A DNA stretch of 11,846 nucleotides, taken from JAZLDV01 sp045614925. Its GTDB lineage: Bacteria; Bacillota_I; Bacilli_A; Erysipelotrichales; Coprobacillaceae. A model generated the notes under the pieces. That model worked only from the letters and a program-made list of their open reading frames with translations. It ran no database searches and was not told where the DNA came from. Within the stretch, counting starts at the first letter, position 1, and every line of letters starts with the position of its first letter. The stretch is taken from the NCBI GenBank assembly GCA_045614925.1, contig JAZLDV010000058.1, positions 1 through 11,846 on the forward strand, read 5' to 3'. Of the stretch, positions 1 through 9,600 are shown in pieces. The translations under genes and the position numbers were made by a program.

Positions 1-1110
1 ACATATCAATTAGAAGCAGATATCTATCCTAATGATGCATACAACAAACAAGTTGAATGGACATCATCTGATGAAAAAATTGCTAAAGTTGATAGTACTG
101 GTAAAGTAACAGCATTGTCAAAAGGTCAAGCAACTATTAAAGTAACTGCATTAGATGGTAGTGGTGCAAGTAGAACGTGCAATGTAACTGTTAACAATAA
201 TCTTATTAATGTAAACAGTGTTGATGAATTTGAAAGTAAACATAATTACGATGACAATAATCAAGATATTTATGTTTATAGATTACCAAATGCATCAGGT
301 TTAAATGTAACATTTGATACAAGAACGAATGTAGAAGATGGATTTGATTATATAAAAATTTATGATATGAATAATGACTTAATTGGCACTTATACAGGAA
401 CACAATTATCAGGTAAAACTATAAAAATTACAGGAGATACAGTTAAAGTACAGCTAGTTAGTGATAACGCTGGAAATGATTGGGGATTTAAGGTTACAAA
501 AATAACAGCTGATGCGTTAAATCTAGATGGTTGGCAAAAAGAAAATAATAAATGGTATTACTATGAAAATGGAGTAGCACAAACAGGATGGGTTAAAGCA
601 GATGGTTTATGGTACTTTATGGATAATAGCGGTGTTATGTTAACAGGATGGGTTAAAGATAGTGGAAAATGGTATTATCTAAATTCATCAATGCAGACTG
701 GTTGGCAAAAAATTAACGGTACATGGTATTACTTAAATACTCATATGTTAACTGGATGGCAAAAAATCAATAATATCTGGTATTATTTTGCTGGAAATGG
801 TGCTATGACAACAGGTTGGCAACAAATTAATGGAACATGGTATTATATGGGAACTAATGGAGCTATGACAACTGGATGGCAAAATGTTGGTGGAAAATGG
901 TATCTAATGAGCAGTGGTGGAGCAATGCTTACTGGATGGCAAAAAGTAGGAAATACATGGTACTACTTAAATAATACTATGGTAACAGGATGGTTAAAAA
1001 TCAATAATACTTGGTACTATTTCAACTCTAAAGGAGCAATGGTGACAGGTACACAAAAAATTGATGGAAAAACATATAAATTCAATTCTAACGGAGCTTG
1101 GTTAGGATAA
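1..1110 (+). CDS. Surface protein, C-terminal part (Big_2 + CUB-like + CW-binding repeats), 5' truncated
   Basis: The reading frame is open from base 1, so the gene starts upstream. The 369 codons seen here are a C-terminal fragment, and a TTG at 115 in the same frame is not a real start. Window residues 1-66 form a bacterial Ig-like group 2 (Big_2) domain, with the typical W-T-S-S-D, I-A-K-V-D and G-K-V-T-A-L signatures. Residues about 70-168 look like a CUB domain: a GFDYIKIYD strand, then a late DNAGNDWGFKV strand. Residues 177-369 are ten CW-binding units ending in GAWLG. The stop is TAA followed directly by TAG. The visible part is an adhesion and wall-anchoring tail. No catalytic domain is in view; a surface hydrolase or protease head upstream is possible but unseen. 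The wall-attached location is inferred from the repeat family. Gene 3 has a closely related tail. Confidence 0.9.
   Translation, partial: TYQLEADIYPNDAYNKQVEWTSSDEKIAKVDSTGKVTALSKGQATIKVTALDGSGASRTCNVTVNNNLINVNSVDEFESKHNYDDNNQDIYVYRLPNASGLNVTFDTRTNVEDGFDYIKIYDMNNDLIGTYTGTQLSGKTIKITGDTVKVQLVSDNAGNDWGFKVTKITADALNLDGWQKENNKWYYYENGVAQTGWVKADGLWYFMDNSGVMLTGWVKDSGKWYYLNSSMQTGWQKINGTWYYLNTHMLTGWQKINNIWYYFAGNGAMTTGWQQINGTWYYMGTNGAMTTGWQNVGGKWYLMSSGGAMLTGWQKVGNTWYYLNNTMVTGWLKINNTWYYFNSKGAMVTGTQKIDGKTYKFNSNGAWLG
529..1107 (+). repeat. CW-binding repeat module of gene 1 (nine GW units plus terminal cap)
   Basis: Ten tandem units of 18-20 residues (193 residues in all) belong to the choline/glucan-binding-like CW_binding family. 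Nine begin GW and carry the aromatic W-Y-Y/F core. The tenth begins GT and ends GAWLG. Units 5-7 are the longer type with GNGAM- or TNGAM-like turns, unlike the equivalent units in the two downstream genes. No LPXTG signal follows, so attachment is presumably non-covalent. Confidence 0.93.
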
Positions 1111-1116
1111 TAGGTA

Positions 1117-1158
1117 AACCTCTTTTACTTAAATTAACTTTAGGTAAAGAGGTTTTTT
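1117..1158 (+). terminator. Rho-independent terminator after gene 1
   Basis: AACCTCTTT (1117-1125) pairs with AAAGAGGTT (1146-1154). The stem can continue past a one-base bulge at 1126 by A-T, C-G and T-G pairs. A run of six T (1153-1158) follows. It lies 7 bases after the TAA stop and separates gene 1 from the GH2 gene. Confidence 0.85.
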
Positions 1159-1252
1159 GTTTGATATTTTTACTTAATTTTTTTAAAAAATTATGAATGT
1201 ATTTTTGAATGAAGATAGTGTGTTAAAAACACTCTTTTGAAACTGTAATGGT

Positions 1253-1281
1253 TTGACAATTAATAACAAATGTAATAAAAT
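1253..1281 (+). promoter_or_regulatory. Sigma-A-like promoter of the GH2 gene
   Basis: A perfect TTGACA (-35, 1253-1258) is followed by a 17-base spacer and TAAAAT (-10, 1276-1281). This is a near-consensus vegetative promoter. The predicted start is around 1288, giving a leader of about 56 bases before the ATG at 1344. Upstream, GTGTT-AAA-AACAC (1220-1232) is a small perfect inverted repeat that might be an operator, but this is weak. Confidence 0.8.
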
Positions 1282-1297
1282 TTTAATGACTTAAAAT
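1280..1297 (+). promoter_or_regulatory. 18-bp inverted repeat across the predicted transcription start
   Basis: ATTTTAA (1280-1286), four bases TGAC, then TTAAAAT (1291-1297) form a perfect 7-4-7 inverted repeat. It overlaps the last bases of the -10 box, covers the predicted start and abuts the cre-like box. The position suits a repressor operator. It is purely A/T in the arms, so chance is a real alternative in this AT-rich DNA. Confidence 0.35.
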
Positions 1298-1310
1298 GTA
1301 ACCGTTTTAA
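1297..1310 (+). promoter_or_regulatory. cre-like box (CcpA catabolite repression site)
   Basis: TGTAACCGTTTTAA fits the Firmicutes cre consensus TGWAANCGNTNWCA at every defined position except one (A in place of C at position 13). It sits at about +10 to +23 relative to the predicted start of the GH2 promoter, a classical location for CcpA repression. Catabolite repression of a sugar-releasing enzyme would make sense. A sugar-specific LacI-family operator with the same CG core is the main alternative. Confidence 0.6.
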
Positions 1311-1343
1311 AGTTAAGAAAAAAAGAAAGGAGAAAAACTAAAA

Positions 1344-4300
1344 ATGGGTAAAAACAATTTTAAACGATTGACTGCTGCTATGCTTGCTGCAATGATGACT
1401 GTAACAAGTTTTGGTGACTTATCAATTTTTGCTTACGAGTTAAGAGCAAAAGCTAGCACGCAAATTGAATCAGACAAAGAAGTTGTGTATGTTAACTCAT
1501 ACGATGGTGCTAACCGTGAAGAAAATTTCGATTCTAACTGGAAATTCTTTATGGGTTCTGCTGATGGTGCTGAAGCAACTAATTTTGATGATTCAAGATG
1601 GAGTAACATTTCACTTCCTCATGATTACAGTATTGAACAAAAATACACTACATCTGGTGAAGCTGAAAGTGCGTACTTATTAGGAGGAACTGGATGGTAT
1701 AGAAAACATTTCATCGTACCTGCTAGTGTTGAGGGAAAACAAGTACGTGTAGATTTTGGTGGCGTTTATATGAATGCTACAATCTGGGTAAATGGTGTTA
1801 AATTAGGAACACATCCATATGGATATACACCATTCTCATTTGATATTAGTGAACATTTAAATTACGGTGGAAACAACGTAATTACAGTTAAAGTAGATCA
1901 TCAGACACCATCAAGTAGATGGTATTCAGGAAGTGGGATTTACAGAAGTGTAGATCTTGTTATTACTGATAAAGTTGCTGTTGATTTATTTGGAACTCAA
2001 GTAACTGCTCCAAACTTAGCTACAGAAAAAGGTGGAAAAGTTACAGTTAATGTTAATACAACTATTAAAAATACAGGAGCAGCTGCTGATGTTGTGTTAA
2101 CTCATACTATTTATGAACAAGGTACTAAAAACTCAATTGGTACTGTAACAACTCCTGCTACTAATGTTTCAGGAACTAAAACAATTGCTGCTACATTACA
2201 AGCTAACAACCCTAAATTATGGGGAGTAGAAACACCTAACTTATATGATGTTGTAACTGAAGTAAAAGTTGGTGGAAAAGTTGTAGATACTTATACAACT
2301 GAATATGGTTTCCGTTATATGTCAATGGATACTAATACTGGTTTCTATTTAAACGGAGAAAAATTAAAATTAAAAGGTGTTTGTATGCACCACGATCAAG
2401 GATCTTTAGGTGCTGAAGCACATTATGCTGCTATCGAAAGACAAGTAGAAATCTTATTAGAAATGGGATGTAACTCTATTCGTGTTACTCACAACCCTGC
2501 TTCTAATGAATTAATTGAAATTGCCAACAAAAAAGGTATGTTAATCATTGATGAGTTCTTCGATGGTTGGATGTATGCTAAAAATGGTAACTACAATGAT
2601 TATGCAAAATGGTTCAAAAAACCAATCGAAGATGGTAATACTATCTTAGGTGCTACAAGTGGAATGACTTGGGCTCAATTTGACTTAAGAGCTGCTGCTA
2701 AGAGAGGATTAAATGCTCCTGCTGTTATCATGTGGTCTTTAGGAAATGAAATTCAAGAAGGTGCTGGAGGTAGCGGTTATAACGTTATGTCTAGAGACCT
2801 TATTAAATGGACTCAAGAAGTTGATACTTCAAGAATTATCACTATCGGAAGTAATGCTGTTAAAAACGGATCATATGAACACGTTGATATCATGGATCAG
2901 TTAACTGCAGTAGGTGGTGCAGCTGGTACTAACTATTCTGGTGGAAGCAGCTATGACTCAATGCATAGTTCACATCCAGATTGGTTTATCTATGGTTCTG
3001 AAACTGCATCTTCAATCAACAGCCGTGGTGAATATGGACAAATCGCAGATAAAGAATTAACATCATATGATGAATCAAAAGTAGGTTGGGGTGCTTTAGC
3101 ATCTGAAGCTTGGTATGATGTTATTACAAGAGACTTCGTTGCTGGTGAATATGTATGGACAGGTTTCGATTACATGGGTGAACCAACAACATGGAATGGT
3201 ACTGGACCTGGTGCTGTAGGTTCTTGGCCATCACCAAAAAACTCATATTTCGGTATTATTGATACTGCAGGATTCCCTAAAGATTCATATTATTTATATC
3301 AATCTCAATGGAATGAAAATGTAAATACATTACATGTATTACCTGCATGGGAAGCAAATACAGTAAGAAAAGTAAGTGGAAAAGTTCCTGTAGTTGTATA
3401 TTCTGATGCTGCTTCTGTAGAATTATTCTTTACAGATGTAAACGGAAATAGAACTTCTTTAGGTAAGAAAACATTTACTGAAAAAACAACTCCAGCTGGA
3501 TATAAATATCAAATCTATGAAGGATCTGATAAAAACTATACAGCTCATAAAAACTTATATTTAACATGGAATGTAACTTATGCTGATGGTACTATTGAAG
3601 CTGTAGCATATGACAAAGCAGGAAATGTAATTGCAAATACTGAAGGTACTAGTGTATTAAAAACATTTGGTGCTGCTTCACAATTATCAGCTAAAGCTTA
3701 TAAAGATACAGTAAAAGCTGATGGAAGAGATTTAGTTTACGTAGAAGTAGACGTACAAGATAAAGATGGAAACTTTGTAGCTAACGCTGCTAATAAAGTA
3801 ACATTTAAAGTAGAAAACGGAACATTAGTTGGTGTTGATAATGGTCAACAAGCTGATCATCAATCATTCCAAGATGATAACCGTAAAGCTTATAACGGTA
3901 AAGTATTAGCTATCGTTCAAACAACTAAAAATGCAGGTGATGTAAAAGTTACTGCAACTTCAGAAGGATTAAAATCTTCAACAGTAGTTGTTAAAGCTGA
4001 AGAAACTGAATCTACAGGTGCTAAAACAATTGTTGGATTCAACATGTCTAAAAACTATTATGTAAAATTAGGTAGTCAAATTGAATTACCTACAACTGTA
4101 GAAGCTGTTTACAGTGATGGTACTAAAGAAGTAAAATCTGTAGTTTGGTCTAAAGTTAATGAAGATCAATTAAATACAGTAGGAAGCTTCGCAGTAAGCG
4201 GATTAGTTGACGGATTACATACAGTAAGCGTTAACGTAACAGTAATCAGTGAAGTTGCTGGATTATTAAGCTATTCAACAACTACACCTAGAGGAACTGC

Positions 4301-6542
4301 TCCTGCTTTACCAGAAACTAGACCAGTTGTATTAGCTGATGGTAAAGTATTAGATGCATCATTCCCTGTAACTTGGGAAAAAGTAGATGCATCAGAATAT
4401 CAAGATAATGATTGGGTACAATTCGAAGGTACTGCTGTTGTATTTGGACAACAATATGTTGTTGATTGTACAGTACGTGTACAAGATCCTGAAATTACTT
4501 TAGGTGACAGTGTAACTAAAGATGCATACTTAACTCAAGATATTCCTGCTGATAAACAATCAGATACATTAGATGCAATTAAAGATGGAAGCACTATTAT
4601 TGGAAGCAATAATGATGGTGGTGCTAACGAAACTGCATGGACAAACTTTGATAATTCACAAGCTGGTGATGATACAGCTGAAATTACATTCAGATATGAT
4701 ACTCAACAACGTATCGGACAAATTATCGTTCACTTCTTCAAAGATGGATATTCAGCAAGATATCCAGAAGCTGGAACTACAAAATGGTATGTTTCTGAAA
4801 CTGGAGAAGATGGAACATGGAAAGAAATTAGTGCTAAAGAAGTAATTGGAACAGAAAAAGATAATGTTAAACCATATACTTATGAAATTCCAACTACAAC
4901 TGCTACTTACTTAAAATTAGTCGTTAAAAATAATTCAGAAAAATTACAAGGTAGAAATACTTGTACAGGTATTACTGAAGTAGAATTATTAGATGCTAAA
5001 ACTGGTAACTTAGTTTATAATTCAACTGCTGAATTAGAAAACTTAACTGTTAATGGAAATAAAGTAAGTGCTTCTCAATTAGCTGGTGGAAAAATCTATA
5101 CTAGCGAAGTATTTAAATCATTTACACCTGAACCAAAAGATAACGCATCTGTAACAGTCTTAGATCTTTATGAAGGTGTAACTTATATTATTGTTGAATC
5201 AGAAGATCATTCAACAAGAAAAACTTATTCTATTCATTGGGAAACTGAAGCTCCAATTACTCCTGATAGTAGTTTAAGAGATTATGACATTAACAAAATG
5301 ACATTAACTACTGGAAGTGAACAACCACAATCAGGAAATGAAGGTCCAATTTCATTTGCAAAAGATAACAATGAAGGCACTTGGTACCATTCAAAATGGA
5401 CTCCAACTACTATTAATGACTTATGGATTCAATTCACATTAGATGAAAAAACACCAATTACAGCAATCCGTTACTTACCAAGAACTGGTGCTGGAAATGG
5501 TACATTAACAGCTTATAAGATCTTAACAAGTGAAAATGGAACAACATGGACAGAAGTTACTTCTGGTGAAATCGCTAGATCTTATGAATGGAAATTATTA
5601 GAATTTGGTAAAACAATTGAAACTAAATATGTAAGATTACAAGCAGTTCATACTTATGCTGACTCTGGAAATGACAGATTCTTCTCTGCTGGAGAAGTTC
5701 GTTTAGTAACTGGAAGCACTGGTGGAGCATCTGCTCAAGTTGACAAATCAGAATTACAAGCAATGGTTGCTGATGTAAAAACATTAGTTAAAGAAGAATA
5801 TTCTGAAGAATCATGGGCTGCATTAGCTAAAGCATTAGAAGCTGCAGAAGCAGTATTAGCTGATTCTAAAGCAACTCAAACAGCTGTAAATGCTGCTCAA
5901 AAAGCATTAGATAAAGCAGTTGCTGGATTAAAAGCTCCAACACCTGTTGAACCAGAACCACCTGTAACAGTTAAAAACGGTTGGGAAAAAGTAGACGGTC
6001 AATGGTACTTCTATGTAGATGGTGTTGCACAAACTGGATGGGTTAAAGATGGTGCTAAATGGTACTTCATGGATGAGTCTGGTGTAATGCAAACTGGATG
6101 GATCAAAGACAACAATAAATGGTACTATTTAAATAGCCATATGATGACTGGTTGGCAAAAAGTAGACGGTCAATGGTATTACTTAAATAGCCATATGATT
6201 ACTGGATGGTTAAATGACGGTGGTCAATGGTACTTCTTAGACTCAGCTATGAAAACTGGATGGGTTAAAGATAACGGTAAATGGTATTACTTAGATTCAG
6301 CAATGAAAACTGGATGGCAATTCATTGATGGTCAATGGTGGTACTTAAATAGCCATATGATGTGTGGATGGCAACAAATCAACGGTACATGGTATTATTT
6401 AAATAATTCTATGGTAACTGGATGGTTAAAAGTTGGAAATATCTGGTACTACTTCACTGAAAAAGGTGCAATGGTAACAGGAACACATACTATTGATGGA
6501 AAAGTTCAAAAATTCTCATCAACTGGTGCTTGGTTAGGATAA
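1344..6542 (+). CDS. Secreted, cell-wall-bound GH2 beta-galactosidase (BgaA/DUF4982 type)
   Basis: Likely hydrolyses terminal beta-galactose from glycans outside the cell. The ATG follows AAAGGAGAA by about 11 bases. A signal peptide covers residues 1-30 or 1-37 (possible cleavage IFA|YEL or AKA|STQ). The GH2 jelly roll is at about 57-213, the GH2 Ig-like domain at 215-323 and the TIM barrel at 330-645. The barrel has CMHHD, THNPASNE, the acid/base E469 in SLGNE and the nucleophile E553 in YGSETAS. Then come a DUF4982-like domain (648-765), a GH2 C-terminal/invasin-like domain (776-886), two Big_4-like domains (894-1045), a galactose-binding-like domain (1048-1223), a cadherin-like domain (1226-1300), a discoidin/CBM32-like domain (1307-1457), FIVAR (1467-1531) and CW-binding repeats (1546-1732). 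The order resembles pneumococcal BgaA, with CW repeats in place of LPXTG. Beta-glucuronidase or other GH2 activity is less likely, given the DUF4982 context. Domain borders are estimates by eye. Confidence 0.93.
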   Translation: MGKNNFKRLTAAMLAAMMTVTSFGDLSIFAYELRAKASTQIESDKEVVYVNSYDGANREENFDSNWKFFMGSADGAEATNFDDSRWSNISLPHDYSIEQKYTTSGEAESAYLLGGTGWYRKHFIVPASVEGKQVRVDFGGVYMNATIWVNGVKLGTHPYGYTPFSFDISEHLNYGGNNVITVKVDHQTPSSRWYSGSGIYRSVDLVITDKVAVDLFGTQVTAPNLATEKGGKVTVNVNTTIKNTGAAADVVLTHTIYEQGTKNSIGTVTTPATNVSGTKTIAATLQANNPKLWGVETPNLYDVVTEVKVGGKVVDTYTTEYGFRYMSMDTNTGFYLNGEKLKLKGVCMHHDQGSLGAEAHYAAIERQVEILLEMGCNSIRVTHNPASNELIEIANKKGMLIIDEFFDGWMYAKNGNYNDYAKWFKKPIEDGNTILGATSGMTWAQFDLRAAAKRGLNAPAVIMWSLGNEIQEGAGGSGYNVMSRDLIKWTQEVDTSRIITIGSNAVKNGSYEHVDIMDQLTAVGGAAGTNYSGGSSYDSMHSSHPDWFIYGSETASSINSRGEYGQIADKELTSYDESKVGWGALASEAWYDVITRDFVAGEYVWTGFDYMGEPTTWNGTGPGAVGSWPSPKNSYFGIIDTAGFPKDSYYLYQSQWNENVNTLHVLPAWEANTVRKVSGKVPVVVYSDAASVELFFTDVNGNRTSLGKKTFTEKTTPAGYKYQIYEGSDKNYTAHKNLYLTWNVTYADGTIEAVAYDKAGNVIANTEGTSVLKTFGAASQLSAKAYKDTVKADGRDLVYVEVDVQDKDGNFVANAANKVTFKVENGTLVGVDNGQQADHQSFQDDNRKAYNGKVLAIVQTTKNAGDVKVTATSEGLKSSTVVVKAEETESTGAKTIVGFNMSKNYYVKLGSQIELPTTVEAVYSDGTKEVKSVVWSKVNEDQLNTVGSFAVSGLVDGLHTVSVNVTVISEVAGLLSYSTTTPRGTAPALPETRPVVLADGKVLDASFPVTWEKVDASEYQDNDWVQFEGTAVVFGQQYVVDCTVRVQDPEITLGDSVTKDAYLTQDIPADKQSDTLDAIKDGSTIIGSNNDGGANETAWTNFDNSQAGDDTAEITFRYDTQQRIGQIIVHFFKDGYSARYPEAGTTKWYVSETGEDGTWKEISAKEVIGTEKDNVKPYTYEIPTTTATYLKLVVKNNSEKLQGRNTCTGITEVELLDAKTGNLVYNSTAELENLTVNGNKVSASQLAGGKIYTSEVFKSFTPEPKDNASVTVLDLYEGVTYIIVESEDHSTRKTYSIHWETEAPITPDSSLRDYDINKMTLTTGSEQPQSGNEGPISFAKDNNEGTWYHSKWTPTTINDLWIQFTLDEKTPITAIRYLPRTGAGNGTLTAYKILTSENGTTWTEVTSGEIARSYEWKLLEFGKTIETKYVRLQAVHTYADSGNDRFFSAGEVRLVTGSTGGASAQVDKSELQAMVADVKTLVKEEYSEESWAALAKALEAAEAVLADSKATQTAVNAAQKALDKAVAGLKAPTPVEPEPPVTVKNGWEKVDGQWYFYVDGVAQTGWVKDGAKWYFMDESGVMQTGWIKDNNKWYYLNSHMMTGWQKVDGQWYYLNSHMITGWLNDGGQWYFLDSAMKTGWVKDNGKWYYLDSAMKTGWQFIDGQWWYLNSHMMCGWQQINGTWYYLNNSMVTGWLKVGNIWYYFTEKGAMVTGTHTIDGKVQKFSSTGAWLG
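5979..6539 (+). repeat. CW-binding repeat module of the GH2 gene
   Basis: The last 187 residues (1546-1732) are nine GW units plus a terminal GT unit ending GAWLG. A Pro/Glu-rich linker (P-T-P-V-E-P-E-P-P) precedes them. The first units are close to those of gene 3. The 14-mer AATAGCCATATGAT occurs three times, at 6132, 6186 and 6348. The module presumably holds the enzyme on the wall without covalent attachment. Confidence 0.93.
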
Positions 6543-6557
6543 AATATAAACTTAACG

Positions 6558-6586
6558 AAAAGCAGGTCGTAATGACCTGCTTTTTT
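6558..6586 (+). terminator. Rho-independent terminator after the GH2 gene
   Basis: AAAAGCAGGTC (6558-6568) pairs with GACCTGCTTTT (6574-6584) around a 5-base loop GTAAT, and the T run continues to 6586. The A run before the stem means it could also work on the opposite strand. It starts 16 bases after the stop and separates the GH2 gene from gene 3. Confidence 0.93.
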
Positions 6587-6622
6587 CATTTGCTGAAAAA
6601 TGTTTAATAATGGATATTGATT

Positions 6623-6631
6623 TGTTATAAT
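6623..6631 (+). promoter_or_regulatory. Extended -10 promoter of gene 3
   Basis: TGTTATAAT is a perfect -10 (6626-6631) with the TGn extension. Only a poor -35 (TTTAAT, 6603-6608) is found at 17 bases, so recognition would rest on the extended -10. The predicted leader is only about 20 bases and holds the AGGAGA ribosome binding site (6643-6648). I see no cre-like box here, in contrast to the GH2 promoter. Confidence 0.65.
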
Positions 6632-6657
6632 TTGTAAGTGAAAGGAGAGATACATAT

Positions 6658-9600
6658 ATGAAAATGAAAAAATTAATGGTTTCTTTATTAGTATGTGTGA
6701 TGACACTAAGTAACCTTACTGCTGGTGTTTATGCGAATACAAATTTAAATGAGAATATGATTGCTCATTATAATTTTGATGCTGATCTAAAAAACCAAGT
6801 GAATCAATCTTCCTATAATGCTGAGATTGTAGGAAGTGTATCAAGAACTGATACAGGAGGTATTGATGGAGGAGCATTATCATTTAATAAACAAGCTAAT
6901 TCTTATTTAAAAATTGGTTCTGTTTTTAATGCTTCTACTCAAGACTTTACTTTATCTGCATGGGTTAAATATGAAACAGGAAATAGTGATGGAACAAATA
7001 AAGTAAGTTTATTCCAGCAAAATGGAGATGGAAGAACTGTACTATATACAAATCCATCTTATAATTATGGAACATATTTAACAGCAAATGATGCGTTATG
7101 CAATAAAGCTGTAACTGTAGATGAATGGCATCATGTCGCTATTACATGGAATCATTCTTCTAAAGTGATGGGATTCTATATTAATGGAGAACATGTAAAT
7201 AATGCTACATTATCAGGAAATCCTGCAAATGCTGTAACTGATTTATTAATTGGTGGGCATAAAAATGGAAATGCTTCTAATGCTATGAAAGGTATGGTTG
7301 ATGAAGTTAGAATTTATAATGCTGTAGTGAGTGGGGATGTAATTAAAGGTGTATATGAATTAAATGGTCAAAGAACTGATTTAGTTCAATTACAGGCTTT
7401 AGTGAATAATGCTTCTTCACTTAGCGGAGGAAGTGTAAGTGCTACTTTAAATTTAAATAGTGCAATTGAAAATGCTCAAGTTGTTTTAAATAAAACGAAT
7501 CCAACAGCACAAGAAGTCAAAGATGTAGCATTACAGTTACAAAGTGCAATGGATGCTTATTTAGAAAGTGTTGTTATTACAATTAATGTAAATACAAAAG
7601 AAGTTGTAAGAGAATTAAGTGAATCTATGTTTGGTATTAATCATAGATATCATAATGATGGATATGGAACTTGGGATAGTGAAAATGATGAAATTAATAA
7701 ATATTTTGATGACTATGCTCAAGAAGCATCATTTGGGTCTGTAAGATATCCAGGTGGAACTGTATCTAACTTATTTGAATGGAAAAAAACAATTGGTGAA
7801 GATAGAAAGATGACTATTAATGGTTCGACTTTCTTTAGTGATGCTGGTGCTGATCCAATTGAACCAAATTTTGGTGTTGATGAAGCTATGACATGGATTA
7901 TTGATGAATTAGATTCAGAAGCAATTTATGTTTATGGTACAGGAAAAGGAAGCGCTAAAGATGCTGCAGACTTAATTGAATATTTAAATGCTCCTGCTGA
8001 TGGAAATAAAACAAATCCTAATGGAGGAACAGACTGGGCTGAAATCAGAAAAGAAAATGGTCATGAAGCACCATATAATGTCACTATGTTTGAAATTGGA
8101 AATGAAGTTGGACAATGGGGACAAACTTACTGGTTAGATGGTAGAGGAAATAGATCACTTCCAGATGCGTTTATTAATGGTGGAACAATGACTTTCCCTT
8201 CTTCAACAAGAGTAGTTGAAGAAGAAGACTGGAGAAGCAGTGCTTCTTATAGTAATGGAAAGCCAAACCAAGTCAAATATACAACTTATGCACCTTTAAC
8301 TAAGGGAACTGTAAATATTACAGTAGGTTCTACACCTTATACAATTGTTGATTCATTAGAAGGACAAGGACAAAGTAATGTATGTGTTGTTGATTATGAA
8401 ACAGGTAAAATTACTTTTGGTGATGGTATCAATGGAAATATTCCTGCAAATGGACAACAGATTAAATGTGGTTATTCTACAAACCAAGATGGATTTGTAG
8501 CAATTTATAATGCAATGAAAGATACTGCTAAACAAATCGGTATTGATATTAATGTTTTATCAGGTATTGATCATTCACAAGCTGATGCATTTATTAATTT
8601 AATGAATAATCAAGGTATGAATAATTTATATGATGGTATGTCTATTCATCCTTATAGTGGATCTTTTGCTGATGCAAATGATGCATTATTCTATGAAAAA
8701 GCATTAGCAAGAACATTATCTCAAAATGTTCCTAATGTTGAACATTTATACAACAAAATGAAATATGTAACAGGAGAAGAAAAAATTGTTGGAGTATCTG
8801 AATTTGGTATTTTCCGTTATACAAATGCATTTATTAAATCATTAGGACATGCTATTTATATTGCAAATGAAATGATTTATTATGTAGATAGTGGTGCAAC
8901 ATATTTAGATAAACACTGTTTATCTGACTTTGTTAGTGGAGATGGAGCAGGTGCTGATGCATTAGGACCAGTAGGTCAATGTGTTATCCAATCTGTATTA
9001 CAAGAAGATGGATCATATAAATATGTGTCTACACCATCTGCAAGAATGTTCTCTATCTTTAATAATATGACTGGAACTACGAAAGTAACTCATACAATTG
9101 AAGGAAATGGAACATTCTATACAGAAGGACAACATAACGTTCCTCAAATTAATGTTTTAACAACAACTGATGAAAAAGGAAATACATATATTACAGTTGT
9201 TAACAATAAACATGAATCAAGTGATGTTGTGATTAACATTGATGATTTAAATTTAAATGGAAAAATAGTAGAAGTATGGCAAATGGGTCATGAAGATGTA
9301 AATGCTGAAAACTCATTAGATAATCCTGATTTAGTAGAAGTACAAAGATCTACATATGAAAATAAAGAATCAGCATTATCATATACATTATTACCAACTT
9401 CAGTAACTAGCTTTAAAGTTAATAGTTATAATGATGAAGTTGATTATAGTGCATTAGCAGATAAAGTTGAAAAAATTGAACAAGATGACTCTAGTGAATA
9501 TACAACTCAATCATGGAATGAATTTGTAAAAGTATTAAATACAGCAAAAGCTGTAATCAATAAAGGAACACAAATTGAAGTTAATAATGCATTAATTGAA

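Noticed and set aside
529..1107. Tandem repeats taken as a CRISPR array
   Set aside because: The repeats are in frame, encode CW-binding units of 18-20 residues, and have no constant repeat with variable spacers.
1193..1240. 15-codon reading frame between gene 1 and the GH2 gene
   Set aside because: No ribosome binding site precedes it, it is very short, and it lies upstream of the GH2 promoter in an AT-rich gap.
1465..1683. 72-codon + strand frame inside the GH2 gene
   Set aside because: It lies wholly within the well-supported GH2 frame and its translation shows no domain or signal; it is an out-of-frame shadow. The same holds for the + frame at 4573-4845.
5979..6539. Choline-binding function for the CW modules
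   Set aside because: The repeat family includes choline-, glucan- and other wall-ligand binders. Nothing in the sequence shows which ligand is bound, so only general wall binding is claimed.
6506..6706. - strand frame across the GH2 / gene 3 gap
   Set aside because: It overlaps the GH2 3' end, a terminator, the gene 3 promoter and the gene 3 start, and has no ribosome binding site. The - frames at 206-403 and 10033-10248 are rejected for the same kind of reason.
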